Assembly: GCF_963924675.1 (NCBI RefSeq)
Contig: NC_089226.1
Location: 56,048,205 to 56,112,204, forward strand
Direction: 5' to 3'
Origin: Phocoena phocoena
Lineage: Eukaryota; Chordata; Mammalia; Artiodactyla; Phocoenidae
Length of the DNA stretch: 64,000 nucleotides
Positions 23,150-34,287 of this stretch are shown piece after piece; position 1 is the first letter of the stretch; each line of letters opens with the position of its first letter. The notes beneath the pieces are model-generated. The model searched no databases. It was not told the origin of the DNA and was given only the letters and a program-made list of their open reading frames with translations. The position numbers were made by a program, and so were the translations under genes.

Positions 23150-23495
23150 GGGCTTCCCTGGTGGCGCAGTGGTTAAGAATCCGCCTGCCAATGCAGGAGA
23201 CATGGGTTCGAGCCCTGGTCCGGGAAGATCGCACATGCTGCGGAGCAACTAAGCCCGTGTGCCACAACTACTGAGCCTGCACTCTGGAGCCCACGAGCCA
23301 CAACTAGTGAGCCCACATGCCACAACTACTGAAGCCCACGCGCCTAGAGCCCGTGCTCCACAAAAAGAGAAGCCACCGCAATGAGAAGCCCACACACTGC
23401 AAAGAAGAGTAGCCCCCGCTGGCAGCAACTAGAGAAAGCCCACGCACAGCAATGAAGACCCAACGCAGCCAAAAATAAATAAATAAATAAATAAA
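23150..23495 (+). mobile_element. CHR-type SINE, long form
   Basis: It begins GGGCTTCCCTGGTGGCGCAG, carries the pol III B box GGTTCGAGCCC and ACTACTGAGCCTG words, and repeated GCCCACGCGC/GCCACAACTA blocks, and ends in an AAAT repeat tail. The DNA on both sides shares the words GGGGTGGTGGAGGGA and TAGGTG. Confidence 0.95.
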
Positions 23496-24099
23496 TTGTT
23501 AAAAAATGGGGTGGTGGAGGGAGCAGGCTAGGTGCTTCATTCTAGAGCCCTAGCTGGGAGGCAGGGGCTGGTTCCTGGCCCTAGCTCTGCTGTCCGGCTG
23601 TGGACCCCAGGGCATATCTCTGCCCCTTTCTGGCCCAGGGGTCTCCATCTCTGAAGCCTCAGATCAGGGGTTCTCCAAATCCACCCAGCCCAAGGGTGCA
23701 TCCTTCTTGCCTGCAAAGAGATCACGAGTTCTCATCTGGCCTCACTGAAAATCCAGTTGTGTGATGTCAATGGCATTTCCCTTTAGAAAAAGGAAATGAG
23801 GTTAGCAAGCCTGTTACCAGGAAAGGAAAGTTAGCTGGGCCCCGCCTTCTGCAGCCCGTGCTCCCCACCCCGAGCACACTAGGCCCCTCTGCCTGAAGCT
23901 GGAGACAGGACCCAGAAATGTCACACTTCAGACAGAGGCACCAGTATTACATGGGTGAGTGTTGACTATTACAACTTTGACTTCCAAGCAGTGTGGGGTC
24001 ACCCCCAGCAGAGTCAACATCCTCTCCAGTGCCTGAAGCCCAAATCCCAACCACACTGGGAGATGGATGTCACAGGAAGCTCCAGGGTCTCATTGAATG
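23496..24099. other. Unique DNA, no feature seen
   Basis: No exon or repeat recognised between the SINE and the MIR fragment. Confidence 0.4.
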
Positions 24100-24215
24100 T
24101 CAGCAGGGCCCTAACGATGAGCTCTTCGTACGTGAGGAGGTAGAGGCCCAGAGAGGAGTAGGGACATGGCCAAGATCACAGGGCAAATCGGACGAGAATC
24201 CAGGTATAGGTCACA
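24100..24215 (-). repeat. MIR SINE fragment
   Basis: GAGGTAGAGGCCCAGAGAGG followed by ATGGCCAAGATCACAGGGCA is antisense MIR. Confidence 0.65.
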
Positions 24216-24381
24216 TGGCGCCTGGTGGGTCAGGTGGTCCAAGAAAGCCTGTCAGGCTGCAGAACTGGATGTCCCCAGAAAGTCCTTCTCCAGTTACAAA
24301 TATTAAGTGCTTTCATTAAGCTATACCACCCCCGACCCTAAGCTTTTGACCATCTGAACATTCTTTAAAATGCTGTTATAT

Positions 24382-24730
24382 GGGCTTCCCTGGTGGCGCA
24401 GTGGTTAAGAATCCGCCTGTCAGTGCAGGGGACATTGGGTTCGAGCCCTGGTCCGGGAAGATCCCACATGCTGCAGAGCAACTAAGCCCAAGTGCCACAA
24501 CTACTGAACCTGTGTGCCACAACTACTGAAGCCCACGCACCTAGAGCCCGTGCTCCATAACAAGAGAAATCACTGCAATGAGAAGCCCACGCACCGCAAC
24601 GAAGAGTAGCCCTCGCTCTCCACAACTAGAGAAAAGCCCCCATGCAGCAATGGAGACCCAAAGCAGCCAAAAATAAGAAACTAATAAAAACATTTACTAG
24701 AAAGTATGTTTAAAAATAAATAAATAAAAT
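24382..24730 (+). mobile_element. CHR-type SINE, long form
   Basis: Same family and orientation as the copy 1.2 kb upstream. It has an intact B box GGTTCGAGCCC and an AAAT-rich tail. An exact 13-bp target duplication AAAATGCTGTTAT lies at 24367-24379 and 24731-24743. Confidence 0.96.
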
Positions 24731-24959
24731 AAAATGCTGTTATGAAGACAAGTTGAAAACAAATTCCAATCCATTCAATAAAATTGATGTTTACTTTTAA
24801 ACTGAAAAAAAAAAACCCTGAAATTAACAAACATAAATTTGTTTGATTTGTTCAGCAAATCAGTCTTCTGAAAGATTGATCCCTTGGCAAATTGATCGTC
24901 AAGTGAACACACTTCAAGGGACTTGATCTTGAGCCTCCCATTGATCCCACCCATCACCC

Positions 24960-25080
24960 CACCTCCTGACTGTGAGCCCCATAGACAGGGCCCAGGTCCA
25001 GCTGCTTTCTCTGCCCTTAACCCCCGGCCCAGCGCCTGGCACGGAGTGGGGGCAGGTGTCGGTGAGTTAATTGCTGAGTT
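24960..25080 (+). repeat. L2 LINE 3' end fragment
   Basis: GACTGTGAGCCCCATAGACA, GCCCAGCGCCTGGCACGGAG and GGGGCAGGTGTCGGTGAGTT match the L2 tail. Confidence 0.7.
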
Positions 25081-25419
25081 AACTAAGGATATGAAGTTCT
25101 GATGTTGGACCTGAACGTCCTCAAGGGTTGAGGGGCTCATGGGAGGAGGATTAGCGATGGTGGCCCCGGTCACCCCGACACAGTGAGGTAACAGGGTGGA
25201 AAAACCCCTCACTTTTGCTCTTTGCAAAGGTCAACTTGGGTCATACTTTCCACTGTGCCCCCTGCAAGGAGGGCGTCTGGTTCACCCTCCCACACACCCA
25301 GGGCCTGGGTGTTTTCAGGTGAAGTGGAACTAGGAGCCTGTGTCTCTGCACCTTTGCAGAATCACTCAGCAGCAAGGGAGCCAGAAAAGTCAGCGTGTAC
25401 ACTGGTGTGTAGTGCTGCT
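25081..25419. other. Unique DNA, no feature seen
   Basis: No exon or repeat recognised. Confidence 0.4.
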
Positions 25420-26040
25420 GAGCTCGTGTGTGTGCGTGCAAGGGTAGGTGTTTGTGTTCGCACATGCACGTGTGGATGGTGTGATGTGTGGTTCTGCTCT
25501 GTATACACAGATGCTCATATACGTGAGTTTATTGTTATCGTGTATGAGTAAGTGTCAATGAAATGTATATACACACCCAGCTTTGCAGGGGACTGCGGGT
25601 GTTTGTGTGAGCCTCCATTTGTACACAAGCTTTCACAGTGTGAGTATACTGAGTCTAGGTACCTGTCTATCCATGGAAGTGTACGACGACTGGGCGTATG
25701 TGAATATGCATCTGTTTGTGCATATTTGTGCTTTTTGCATAAATACACGTTTGCGCATTTCTGTTAATCCATATGAGTGTATGAGATGTGCGTGTGTGTT
25801 TTGGGTAAGGTTTGTGTATACTCTGTACGTGCCTCTTAACGTAAGAATACGGATAGGTGGGCGTGTGTGCCTATGCGCGCCTGTGGGAATAAGTGTTTTG
25901 TGTGTGTCTGTGTGAACGTGTGTGTGTAGATCTACAAATATGTGTGCATAGGTGAATTTGTGCACGAAGCGGCTTGTGTGATCTGTGTGGTGCGTATGAG
26001 TACATATGGTTGCAGGTACGTACACACACGAACATGGCCT
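25420..26040. repeat. Degenerate TG-rich tract, about 620 bp
   Basis: The plus strand is a long run of interrupted TG/GTGT words (for example GTGTGTGTGCGTGCAAGGG and TGCGTGTGTGTTTTGGG) with inserted ATAC/ACAT words. It has no fixed unit. It looks like an old microsatellite that decayed or grew from several TG tracts. It has much alternating purine-pyrimidine sequence. Confidence 0.8.
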
Positions 26041-26494
26041 CTTGCTCTTTCTTTTCCTCCTGGGAAATACAGAGCTTCTGAGCCCTAACCATGGCTGGTG
26101 ACCCTTCCAGGACCTGAAAAGTGACATCGTCAGAGGTCCCACGTGAGTGAAGAAGGGGCATGGGCCCGAGGCTTGGGCTCCTCTGAGAAGTGGGTGGCGG
26201 CCCCCAGGGCCACAGCTGTGGGCTAGGCAGGCGATAGGGGTTGGGACACCTGGGGCCTCAGCCCTCTCTCTGAGCCCTGGGGAGTGTCACTGCCACCTCC
26301 CGTTTTCAGTTCACCCCTCAGTGGATTTCAAAGCCTTTTATTGGGTAGGAGAGGCAAAATAAAATCTTACAAGTATCCCCACCCATGGAAAACTGATGAG
26401 TAAATGGGAATGCTGTGGCTGAAGGCTGAGGCTGGGGAGGGGTCTCCATGGAACTGAGCCTAGGCTGTCTCTGGGCCTGTTGGCTTACTGTTTA
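26041..26494. other. Unique DNA, no feature seen
   Basis: GC-rich with no recognised repeat. Confidence 0.4.
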
Positions 26495-26560
26495 GAGTCC
26501 AGTTTACAGTTTAAAAAACACACCCATATCCATAATCTCAGCTAATCCTCGTGAACTTCT
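26495..26560 (-). repeat. MIR-like fragment
   Basis: CCATATCCATAATCTCAGCT followed by AATCCTCGTGAAC is antisense MIR-like. Confidence 0.45.
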
Positions 26561-26723
26561 TCCAGCTGTTTGGGGAGGCTGGGAGCAGAGCGATGAAAAG
26601 CCCTTGTTCCCCTCCTGCCCCTCTTCTATCCGAGCAACTTCTGTGCCCCCGGCCCCCTCACAGTGAGAATCATGTGAGATCCACATTTGGCACCTGGTAA
26701 GCAGCACCAAAATTGTGCTTGTG

Positions 26724-26830
26724 ATATCCTCATTTTACAGATGAGGAAACTGAGACCTGGAGAGACTCTTTGTCCAAAGTCAGCCTGGAGATGCTGGGAA
26801 GGACTGAGGTTCATCCTGACCCCAGATGCC
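26724..26830 (-). repeat. MIR SINE fragment
   Basis: TATCCTCATTTTACAGATGA followed by GGAAACTGAGACCTGGAGAG is antisense MIR core. Confidence 0.8.
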
Positions 26831-27119
26831 CCCCCTCTGTCATCAGAAGTGTTTTCTTGTTCTTCTGGGCTTGGCCAGGCGGTGGTAAACCCCACATGTG
26901 GTTCTGTGGTTGCCCACACAGGCCTAAAAATAGCCAACAGGAGCCCGGGGCTCCCCCTTGGTGAATGGCAGAAGACTTATTCCCCAGACAGCTTAGCTCT
27001 GCCCACAGATGAGCAGGTCCAGTCGAGGGAGAGCTGGGTGGTCTGGGTACCATGCATGATGTGCCAGAGCGTGTGTCAAGCTTGTAACAGAGATTATTTT
27101 ATTTCATTGGTTTGTTTTT

Positions 27120-27262
27120 TTAAAGTCTGAGATGTCCCATTGGACAGATATGAAAATTGAGGCTCAGAGGGATGAAGCAGTCCACCCAAGGTCAGGGAGC
27201 TTCGATGAGAACCCGAGTTGCTCTGATCCAAGGCCCATGTTCTTAATCCCTCACCCTATCAC
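27120..27262 (-). repeat. MIR SINE fragment
   Basis: ATGAAAATTGAGGCTCAGAG and ACCCAAGGTCAGGGAGCTTC, then GTTCTTAATCCCTCACCCTA, follow antisense MIR. Confidence 0.75.
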
Positions 27263-27299
27263 CACTTCCTTCTCTTGAACCTGGGGACAGCTGGTGCAG

Positions 27300-27535
27300 G
27301 GCAAGAGCAGGACCTTTTGAGCCACACAGACCCGGCTTCGGATCCCAGCCTCACTGATGCCTCCCTGTGGCCTTGGTAAGTCCTCACCTCTCTCGGCCTC
27401 AGTCTCCTCACCCACAGCACGGGGGGCCGCATGGCCCGTTACGTAGGATCGTGGTTCAGATGGAATGTAATAGGCATGGAAGTGCCTGGGGTAGGACCTG
27501 GCATGCAGAAAGTGCCCAGGAAATGGCCATTCACT
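27300..27535 (+). repeat. MIR SINE, nearly full length
   Basis: GACCCGGCTTCGGATCCCAG, TGGCCTTGGTAAGTCCTCAC, GCCTCAGTCTCCTCACCCAC and ACCTGGCATGCAGAAAGTGC are MIR in order on the plus strand, directly after an antisense MIR. Confidence 0.75.
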
Positions 27536-27789
27536 GTCTCTCCCCCCTCCCACCACCAAGGACCATGTTTCCAAAGTTGGGGTGAGAGGGGCAGTGTCCG
27601 CTGAGCCTCTGGAAGTGCCTTGCCAGGTTGGGAAGTGAGACTACTGATGAGAGGTCAGGAGAGAAGGTCCCTGTGAAGGGTGTATTTTCCAAAAATGGCC
27701 TCAGGAATATTTTCAGATCCACATACTGAAAACTTGCCATTCTCCATCAAGAAATGGAGTCCATTGCCCCTCCCCTTGAAATTAAGCAG

Positions 27790-28220
27790 AACTCTGTGAC
27801 TGTATCAGGGAACAGAATGTGACAGACATGACATTACATAAGTCCCCAGCCCAAAATCTGCAAAGGTAGTTCAGCTTCCACCTGTCTCTCTGAACATCTC
27901 TCTGTCGCTGTGTTTCTCTCTGTCAGGAATCCAGCAGCCATATTGTGAGGAAGCCCAAGCCACATGAAGAGACCACTACAGGTGCTCTGGCTAACAGCCC
28001 CAGTTAAGGTCTTGGCCAATGGCCAGTGTCAACCACTGGACTTGGGCATGAATGACTCCTCTGATTCCAGCTCCAGACTGCAATCCCAGGTAACGCCAAG
28101 TGGAGCAGAGATGAACTATATCCCCTCTGAGCCCTGCCCAAATGCAGATTTTAGAACAAAATCAATGTCATCGTTTCAAGCACTAAGTTTTGAGTACACA
28201 GCATTAGGTAACAGGAACAG
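27790..28220 (+). repeat. Possible ERVL/MaLR-type LTR fragment
   Basis: GTCAGGAATCCAGCAGCCAT, AGGAAGCCCAAGCCACATGA, GAGCCCTGCCCAAATGCAG and TTTCAAGCACTAAGTTTTGA resemble the 3' half of an old mammalian LTR. Ends and family are not resolved. Confidence 0.45.
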
Positions 28221-28364
28221 CACTCCTCTTTTTCCCTGCAGCCCTCTGAGTCACCCCAGCCAGACACAGGTAAGCTCCTCCCCGTGTTCCACTGCCACTC
28301 AAGCAGGCATAACTTGGAGTCTGTCCTCTGCCCGCTGCTGAGCCCTCCAAGCCGAGCTGGACAG

Positions 28365-28535
28365 CCCTGGCTCAAAGCCCAGCTCTGTCGCTTCCAGTTG
28401 TGTGCCCTTGAGCAGGTCACCAACCATCTAGGATGCTCCGTTTTCTGTGTCAATGGGCATCAGGATAGCGCCTCTCCGGAGTCTGGGGGATTAATGAAAT
28501 AAAGTGCCCGGGCACATAGTGAGTGCTCCTTAGGT
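28365..28535 (+). repeat. MIR SINE
   Basis: AAAGCCCAGCTCTGTCGCTT, GTGTGCCCTTGAGCAGGTCA and GGGCACATAGTGAGTGCTCC are MIR on the plus strand. Confidence 0.75.
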
Positions 28536-29519
28536 GGATGAAGGGATGTGAGGCTGGGGAAAAAGGAAGCAGTCAAAGATGTAGCCCCAGCCTCTGACTT
28601 AGTCAAGGGAGAGAGGAGGAGTGGGTCCAGGGAGCCTGGAAAGTGATGAGTTCTGATAGACATTCAGTGTGAGAAGCCCAGCTCTGTGCAGGCAGGTTGG
28701 GTCCCAGGAGACACTGCCCTCAACTTGCTCCCAGACTGACCGAGATATGGAAGGAAGAGGGATGGTGCTGTGCGGGCCCTGGTGGGATCCTGTCATGGGT
28801 GAATGGGGTGGGAGAGTGGGAGGCACAGCAGGCAGCCACAGAAGATGGAAGGGTGGGGGTCGGGTAACCTACACCAGAGCCAGGTGGGCTCAGCCACACC
28901 TGAGCATCGTACTCTGAAGCTTCTCAGAAAGCCAGGGGCACCCTCCCTCCCCCAGCCAAGGCCAGCCTGGCCCCATCTAGAGATAAAGTCCCTGCGGGGG
29001 CTCCCAGATCAGAGACATCCTTATCAGCGCTGTCGTCTGGGATACTTGGGAATGTAAACGCGCCTGATGTGCCAGCCCAGGAAGACACAAAGCAGACCAA
29101 AGCAGATGAGCAGGGGGACTCCCCCTCTCCCCATCCCCCCATTCCCTCCGCAGCCCTGCCAGCAGGCGGGGAGGGGAGCCCCAGCCTCACACAGAGCTTG
29201 AGGGGTCCTCTACTCCCAACACCAGGGATGTATTCTTTTCCCTTCAAGTCACACTCAGATTTGGAGGGACCTCAAGGAAGACTCTCTGTTAAGGTCATGC
29301 CGGCCAATGGCACAGCTCGGTGCCACCCGGCCGGGATAACGGGAGACACAGGGTACACAGGCTGACGTGCCTTCACACGCCACCCGGGCTTTCCTCACAC
29401 ACAGACATGTGGGCCAGGCACAGGAATGGGTGCTGAGGTGAAGTGGGACCCAGAAAACACAGCCCTTCTGGTTCACTGTCTAATGGGTGAGATGGATAAA
29501 TAATAGTAACAATTATAAC
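28536..29519. other. GC-rich unique DNA, no gene seen
   Basis: No exon or repeat that I can defend over almost 1 kb. Confidence 0.4.
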
Positions 29520-29735
29520 AAGCTCGCTTTTGAGCACTTACTATGCGCCAGGCGCTGTTCTGAGTGATGTCCGTGTATGAACTTTTTAATTCCCACACAA
29601 CGCTATGGTATAAGATTGTGAATATCTCTGTTTCGCAGAGGAGGGAGCCGAGGCACAGGGAGGTGGCAGCGCGTGCACAAGTTCCCAGAGCCGGGATTCA
29701 AGCCGCAGAAGCCTGGCCCCATGGACAGTGTGTTG
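29520..29735 (-). repeat. MIR SINE, nearly full length
   Basis: TTTTGAGCACTTACTATGCG, TTTTTAATTCCCACACAACG, GTTTCGCAGAGGAGGGAGCC and GAGCCGGGATTCAAGCCGCA are antisense MIR in order. Confidence 0.8.
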
Positions 29736-29849
29736 AGGGCTGTATGGGGGCTCCAATCATAGTTTCTCCTGGCTGAGCCCATGAGCTGAGAAGAGACAGG
29801 GATGGGGTCAGCGCAGAGTGGGTGCCCCTCAAGGCTCAGCCCCCTTCCC

Positions 29850-29885
29850 CCCTCACCCCGCCCCCAGCCCCGCCCCCACCTGCCC
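29850..29885. promoter_or_regulatory. Cluster of GC boxes (Sp1-like)
   Basis: Two CCCCGCCCCC words lie within about 25 bases (about 29857 and 29869). The surrounding DNA is GC-rich but not obviously CpG-rich, and no gene start is visible next to it. Calling it regulatory is speculative. Confidence 0.25.
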
Positions 29886-30019
29886 CGTTGCACTGAGGCC
29901 TGCGGCTGGGGGCTTCCAGTCCTGGTGAGGCCCCTTCACAACCACACGCTCCTGGGATCCAGAGGTGCCAGCATCAGGCAGTGGGAGCGGGGAGAGGGCA
30001 CTGGGTTTAGGGTGGGACA

Positions 30020-30080
30020 GAGTTTAACATCCTGGCTCTGCATCCCTGGGCCTCATTTTCAACACCTGTAAAATGAGGTG
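30020..30080 (+). repeat. MIR SINE fragment
   Basis: AACATCCTGGCTCTGCATCC and CATTTTCAACACCTGTAAAA are MIR-like. Confidence 0.55.
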
Positions 30081-30469
30081 TAGCCTGAAGGACCTTCCAG
30101 GGCCTCGGGCTCCACGGACATTCCAGATGCTGTGTGAAGGAGAGTAACTGTGACTGCATCTACCGAGATGCAAGCAAGGGACCTCGGTGTGGCCACGGCA
30201 GGGAGATGCTGCCGTCTGGGGGCCTTCCTGGGGGAGGAGGCATTGCACAGGCACCTGAAATAATAAATTCCTTCTTTTCTCCTCCCTCCCTGCCTACTTT
30301 CCACCCTTTTCCCTGGGCTGGGGGGCTCCCAGGCTGAGCAGGAGCTGTATGCTTGGTGTCACCGGGACTTTCAAGGTCTGTGCAGGGTACGGTGGAGGAG
30401 GGGGCATAGTATGAGGGCAGGGGCAGGGCCACCTTGTGGGGGGATGTGATCCTTGAGGAATGGGTGGGT

Positions 30470-30840
30470 GTTTGCCAGGCAGACCAGAGGGAAAAGAAGG
30501 AAAGAGCTATGGGCAGACGGAGTTGGGACCAAAGCCTGGAGCGGGGAGCCCCAGAGGCTGTCTTGTGCGGGGATGGCCAGAGCACAGGGGCTCTTGAGGG
30601 CAGCAGGAGCCATTGGAGCATGAAGAAGGGCCTGAACCAAAGGCTGAGGAGCTTGGCCTTTCCCCTGAGGGTTCTGGGGAGGCATGGGAGGGTTTTGAGG
30701 AGAGGAGGGGCGTCATCTGATCTGTGTGTCCAAAATGTGTCTCTGGCTACCGTGAGGAGATTGAACTGGAGCAGGGAGATGGGTGGGAGGCTGGGAGGCC
30801 ACTGGAATGCAAGTCTGGGGATGCAGACAAAGGCAGTGGA
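30470..30840 (-). repeat. L2 LINE fragment
   Basis: GGCAGACCAGAGGGAAAAGA, GCAGGAGCCATTGGAGCATG, GGGAGGGTTTTGAGGAGAGG, GTGTCTCTGGCTACCGTGAG and GGGAGGCTGGGAGGCCACTG follow antisense L2 in order over its reverse-transcriptase end. Confidence 0.65.
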
Positions 30841-30969
30841 CAGGGAAGCTCTATTTCAGAAATGAAGGGATGGCCCTGGGACATGCATACTAGTCAGAAG
30901 GAAGGGGAGGCAGGTGACCCCAGGGGCCTGGGTGGCTTGGGCTCTTGTATGGACGATGGTGTCCATCAC

Positions 30970-32040
30970 TGACAGAGACTAGAGGGTGGGCAGTAGAACC
31001 GGGGCCCAGTGACAGGTTCTGCTTGGGACTCACAAAGCACGGTTGTATGGTGGCCAGACCCTGGGCTCAGCTCTGACCTGGGGATGCTAGCTCCCAGTCA
31101 GGCATCAAAATGGGATGCTGGGGTGGGGGTGGGTGGGGGGTTGGGGTTGGGGGGAAGGCCATTACAGGGGAGTACAGGGTGGGGTGACTAAGACAAGGAA
31201 TGGGACTTTGGGAAGATGCCCATGGCGTCTTCCTCTTGAGGGTCCAGAGAGGAGGCTTCAGGGGTCAGGACAACAGAATCCTCGTGGGCAGTATGGGTCC
31301 CTTGGCCCATCTCTCTGTCAGCTGGCTGGCCTCTGCCTGTAACTGTGGTTGACTTGAGTTTTATGGGCTGCTGTCCTGTGTGTGCGGCATGAGGACTGGA
31401 CCAGAAGACCTCCATGCCCCTTCCCTTTCTGACTTTTCCCGACTTCTTTGTTTTCCTCTGCCCCCGTTGACCGTGCGGCTTTATGTAAGGCGTGCCCCCA
31501 CTCTGGGCCTCAGCTGTCTCCTCTAATCCAGAGCCTGTATGAAGCTGAAATGATCTCTAAGTTTGCACAGAAGGCCTCGGTGTTTGTTCAAAGAGCAAGC
31601 GAACCCATTCCAGCTGCCAAGACCCCAGATTTTGCTCCTCTCCAAGGAGTCCACGCTCAGCCCTTCCTCCCCCGGCCAGGAGGCCTGCCCCACTGCCCTC
31701 AATTAGTCAGCTCTTAGGCTACGGACACAGACCGTCTGCTCCCAGCTCTCCCACTCTCTGACCCCCCCGAGTGCCCTGGAGCTGGGGAGGAGCAGCCTGC
31801 AGGCCTGAGGCTTTCCCTCCAATCTCAGGATTAGGGCCAGCTCCTCAGTAAAGCCCCGTGTTTCCAGAGCCGGGGTGCGGCAGCCCTGCCTGCTCTCAGC
31901 AGACCCTGGAATTCAGAAAGAAGGCAGCTAGCGGTGGATAGATAATGACCTTCGTCTGGGTTTCTAAACTTTCTTTAAAAGTGCTGGACTCCATCACAGG
32001 CCCACCCCCAGCCCCATCTTGGCCCTTTGGGGAAGGTAGA
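30970..32040. other. GC-rich unique DNA, no gene seen
   Basis: About 1 kb with no repeat recognised. A short G-rich part at 31118-31160 (GGTGGGGG/GGTTGGGG words) could fold as a quadruplex. An open frame on the plus strand near 31450-31715 matches nothing I know. Confidence 0.4.
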
Positions 32041-32049
32041 ACAGGGAGA

Positions 32050-32165
32050 GCCGTTACTTTACAGATGGAGAAACTGAGGCTTTGAGAGAGACGAAGTAAC
32101 TTGCCCAGAGTCACCCAGCAAGCTGCAGAGCAGGGAATTAAATCTTGGCTCTGCCACAAAGCCCG
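32050..32165 (-). repeat. MIR SINE fragment
   Basis: TTTACAGATGGAGAAACTGA, TAACTTGCCCAGAGTCACCC and AAATCTTGGCTCTGCCACAA are antisense MIR. Confidence 0.85.
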
Positions 32166-32479
32166 GCTTCTGAAGAGACTTCTGACTCCAATGATTGCCG
32201 AAGTTCCTCCATAACTCACATCCTATCCTAGGGCTCCCCCAGGCAGATGAGAGAGGTGAGGAAGAGGGAAGAGCAGGACAGCCTGAGCGTGGTGAGCCGC
32301 GGGCCATCACCTGTACTGCGTGAGAGCCTGACCCTCCTAGCTCTGCCTCCACAAGAACTGGAGACCTTGCCACAGCCCTCAAGGCCCTGGGCAGCCTGGC
32401 CCTCCAGCCTCTTCTCTCCCCTCTTCCTCCTTTGCCCTATAAGCTCCTGACATGTGGTTTTCTTTGCTTTCTTAAACAT

Positions 32480-32595
32480 ACCAGGCTCCCAGACACAGGG
32501 CCTTTGCACATGCACTTCCCTTAGCTTAGAAGGCATACTCCAAGCCCCAGCCCCTTCTATGTCCATGTAATGCCTCTTCGTCCTCCTATCCTTTT
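32480..32595 (+). repeat. L2 LINE 3' fragment
   Basis: CACAGGGCCTTTGCACATGC followed by ACTTCCCTTAGCTTAGAAGG and AATGCCTCTTCGTCCTCC is a clear L2 3' region. Confidence 0.8.
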
Positions 32596-33268
32596 TAAAT
32601 AACAGTTTTATTGAGCTATAATTCATATATCATACAATTCACCTATTTAATGTATATAATTCAATGGTTTTCAGGATATCCACAGATTTGGGTAACGATC
32701 ATCACAATCAATCTTAGAACATTGGCATCACTCCCCCCAAAAACCCTGTACTCATTAACCACCACCGCCCTGCCTCCCCCAAATTTTTCAGCCACTAATC
32801 TAATTTCTGTATCTATGGCTTTTCCTATTCTGGACATTTCACGTAAGTGGAATCATTTAATATGTGGTCTTTTGAGATTGGCTTCTTCCACTTAGCATAA
32901 TGTTTTCAAGGTTCTTCCATGTTGGTGCATATATTAGTACTTCATTCCTTTTTATTGTAAAACAATATTTCATCATATGGATGATGCCACATTTTACATA
33001 CACATTCATCCGTCGAGGGACATTTGGGTTGTTTCCACTTTTTAGCTATTGTGAGTAATACCACTATGACCACACTTGGAAAAATTTTGTGTGGACATGT
33101 TTTCAGTTCTCTTGCATATATTCCTAGGAGTGGAATTGCTGGATCATGTGGTAACTCTATGTTTAACCTTTTGAGGAACAGCCAGACTATTTTCCTCAGA
33201 GGTTGCATCAATTTCCAATTTCTCCATATCCTCATCAACACTTTTTATTGTCATATATGTATATGAAG

Positions 33269-33273
<5 letters not shown>

Positions 33274-33306
<33 letters not shown>
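33274..33306. repeat. (AT)n microsatellite
   Basis: Uninterrupted AT/TA repeat within the L1 fragment. Confidence 0.95.
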
Positions 33307-33309
<3 letters not shown>

Positions 33310-33455
33310 CATGGTAGTGGATGTGAAGTGGTATCTCATTGTGGCTTTGAGTTGCATTTCTCTGATGGCTAATGATGTCAGAGTATCTTTTCATGAGCTT
33401 CTTGGCCATTTGTACATTTTCTTTGGAGAAATGTCTATCCAGGTCCTCTGCTCAT

Positions 33456-33668
33456 TTTTTTTTTTTTTTTTTTTTTGTGGTACACGGGCCTCTCACTGTT
33501 GTGGCCTCTCCCGTTGCGGAGCACAGGCTCCGGACACACAGGCTCAGCGGCCATGGCTCACGGGCCCAGCCGCTCCACGGCATGTGGGATCTTCCCGGAC
33601 CGGGGCACGAACCCGCGTCCCCTGCATCGGCAGGCGGACTCTCAACCACTGCACCACCAGGGAAGCCC
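33456..33668 (-). mobile_element. CHR-type SINE, short form
   Basis: Poly-T at its left (the antisense A-tail) and GGGAAGCCC at its right end show minus orientation. Flanking copies CTCTGCTCATTTTT and CTCTGCCCATTTTT are the near-exact target duplication in the host L1. Confidence 0.96.
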
Positions 33669-34117
33669 TCTCTGCCCATTTTTAATTGGGTTATTTGTCT
33701 TTTTATTATTGAGTTATAAGAGTCCTTTATATATTCTAGATACAAGTCCCTTATCAGATATAGGCTTTGTAAAATTTTTTCCTATTCTTGATGGTATTCT
33801 TTGAAGCATACAAGTTTGTTTATTTTGATGATATCCAGTGTTTCTAATTTTCTTTTAGTTGCTTATGCTTTCGGTGTCATATCTAAGAAATCACTACTTA
33901 ATTCAAGGTCACAAAGATTTATGACTATTTTTTCTTCTAAGTGTTTTGTAGCTTTAGTTTTATATTTTGATCAATTTTGAGTTCATTTTTGTGTGTGGTG
34001 TGAGGTAGGGGATCAACTTCATTCTTTTCCATGTAGATATCCAGTTGTCCCAGCACCATTTGTTAAGACTATTCTTTCTCTCACAGCACCACTGTCAAAA
34101 ATTGATTGCCTATAAAT

Positions 34118-34205
34118 ATCACCCTTCATCTTCACTCAAGCATCATTTCCTCAGAGAAGACTTTGCTGACTCCCCTTCCCACCCAACCTCAGCTTAGCCA
34201 GGTTC
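34118..34205 (+). repeat. L2 LINE 3' fragment
   Basis: ATCATTTCCTCAGAGAAGAC followed by TTTGCTGACTCCCCTTCC matches the L2 3' region that encodes nothing. Confidence 0.65.
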
Positions 34206-34208
34206 CCT

Positions 34209-34238
34209 GTATATATATGTGTGTGTGTGTGTGTGTAT
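34209..34238. repeat. (TA)(TG)n microsatellite
   Basis: TATATATATG followed by a run of about 10 TG units. Confidence 0.95.
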
Positions 34239-34287
34239 AAAACACAGAGAAAACACCACAGGTTATAAATTGTATTTATCTGTTTAA

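Larger units (their letters stand above)
32597..34117 (-). mobile_element. L1 LINE fragment, interrupted by a SINE and an AT repeat
   Basis: The block reads as antisense L1 ORF2: GAGCTATAATTCATATATCA, TTCCTATTCTGGACATTTCA, TAGGAGTGGAATTGCTGGAT, TTATTATTGAGTTATAAGAG and ATATCCAGTTGTCCCAGCAC occur in the correct order. Frames are broken. It contains (AT)n at 33274-33306 and a CHR SINE at 33456-33668. Confidence 0.92.

Noticed and set aside
24382..24455. tRNA-like head of the SINE as a tRNA gene
   Set aside because: It has A- and B-box-like words but no cloverleaf that fits a working tRNA, and it is part of a dispersed SINE.
29850..29885. Promoter CpG island
   Set aside because: Two GC boxes are present, but CpG density is not raised over hundreds of bases and no transcript start is visible.
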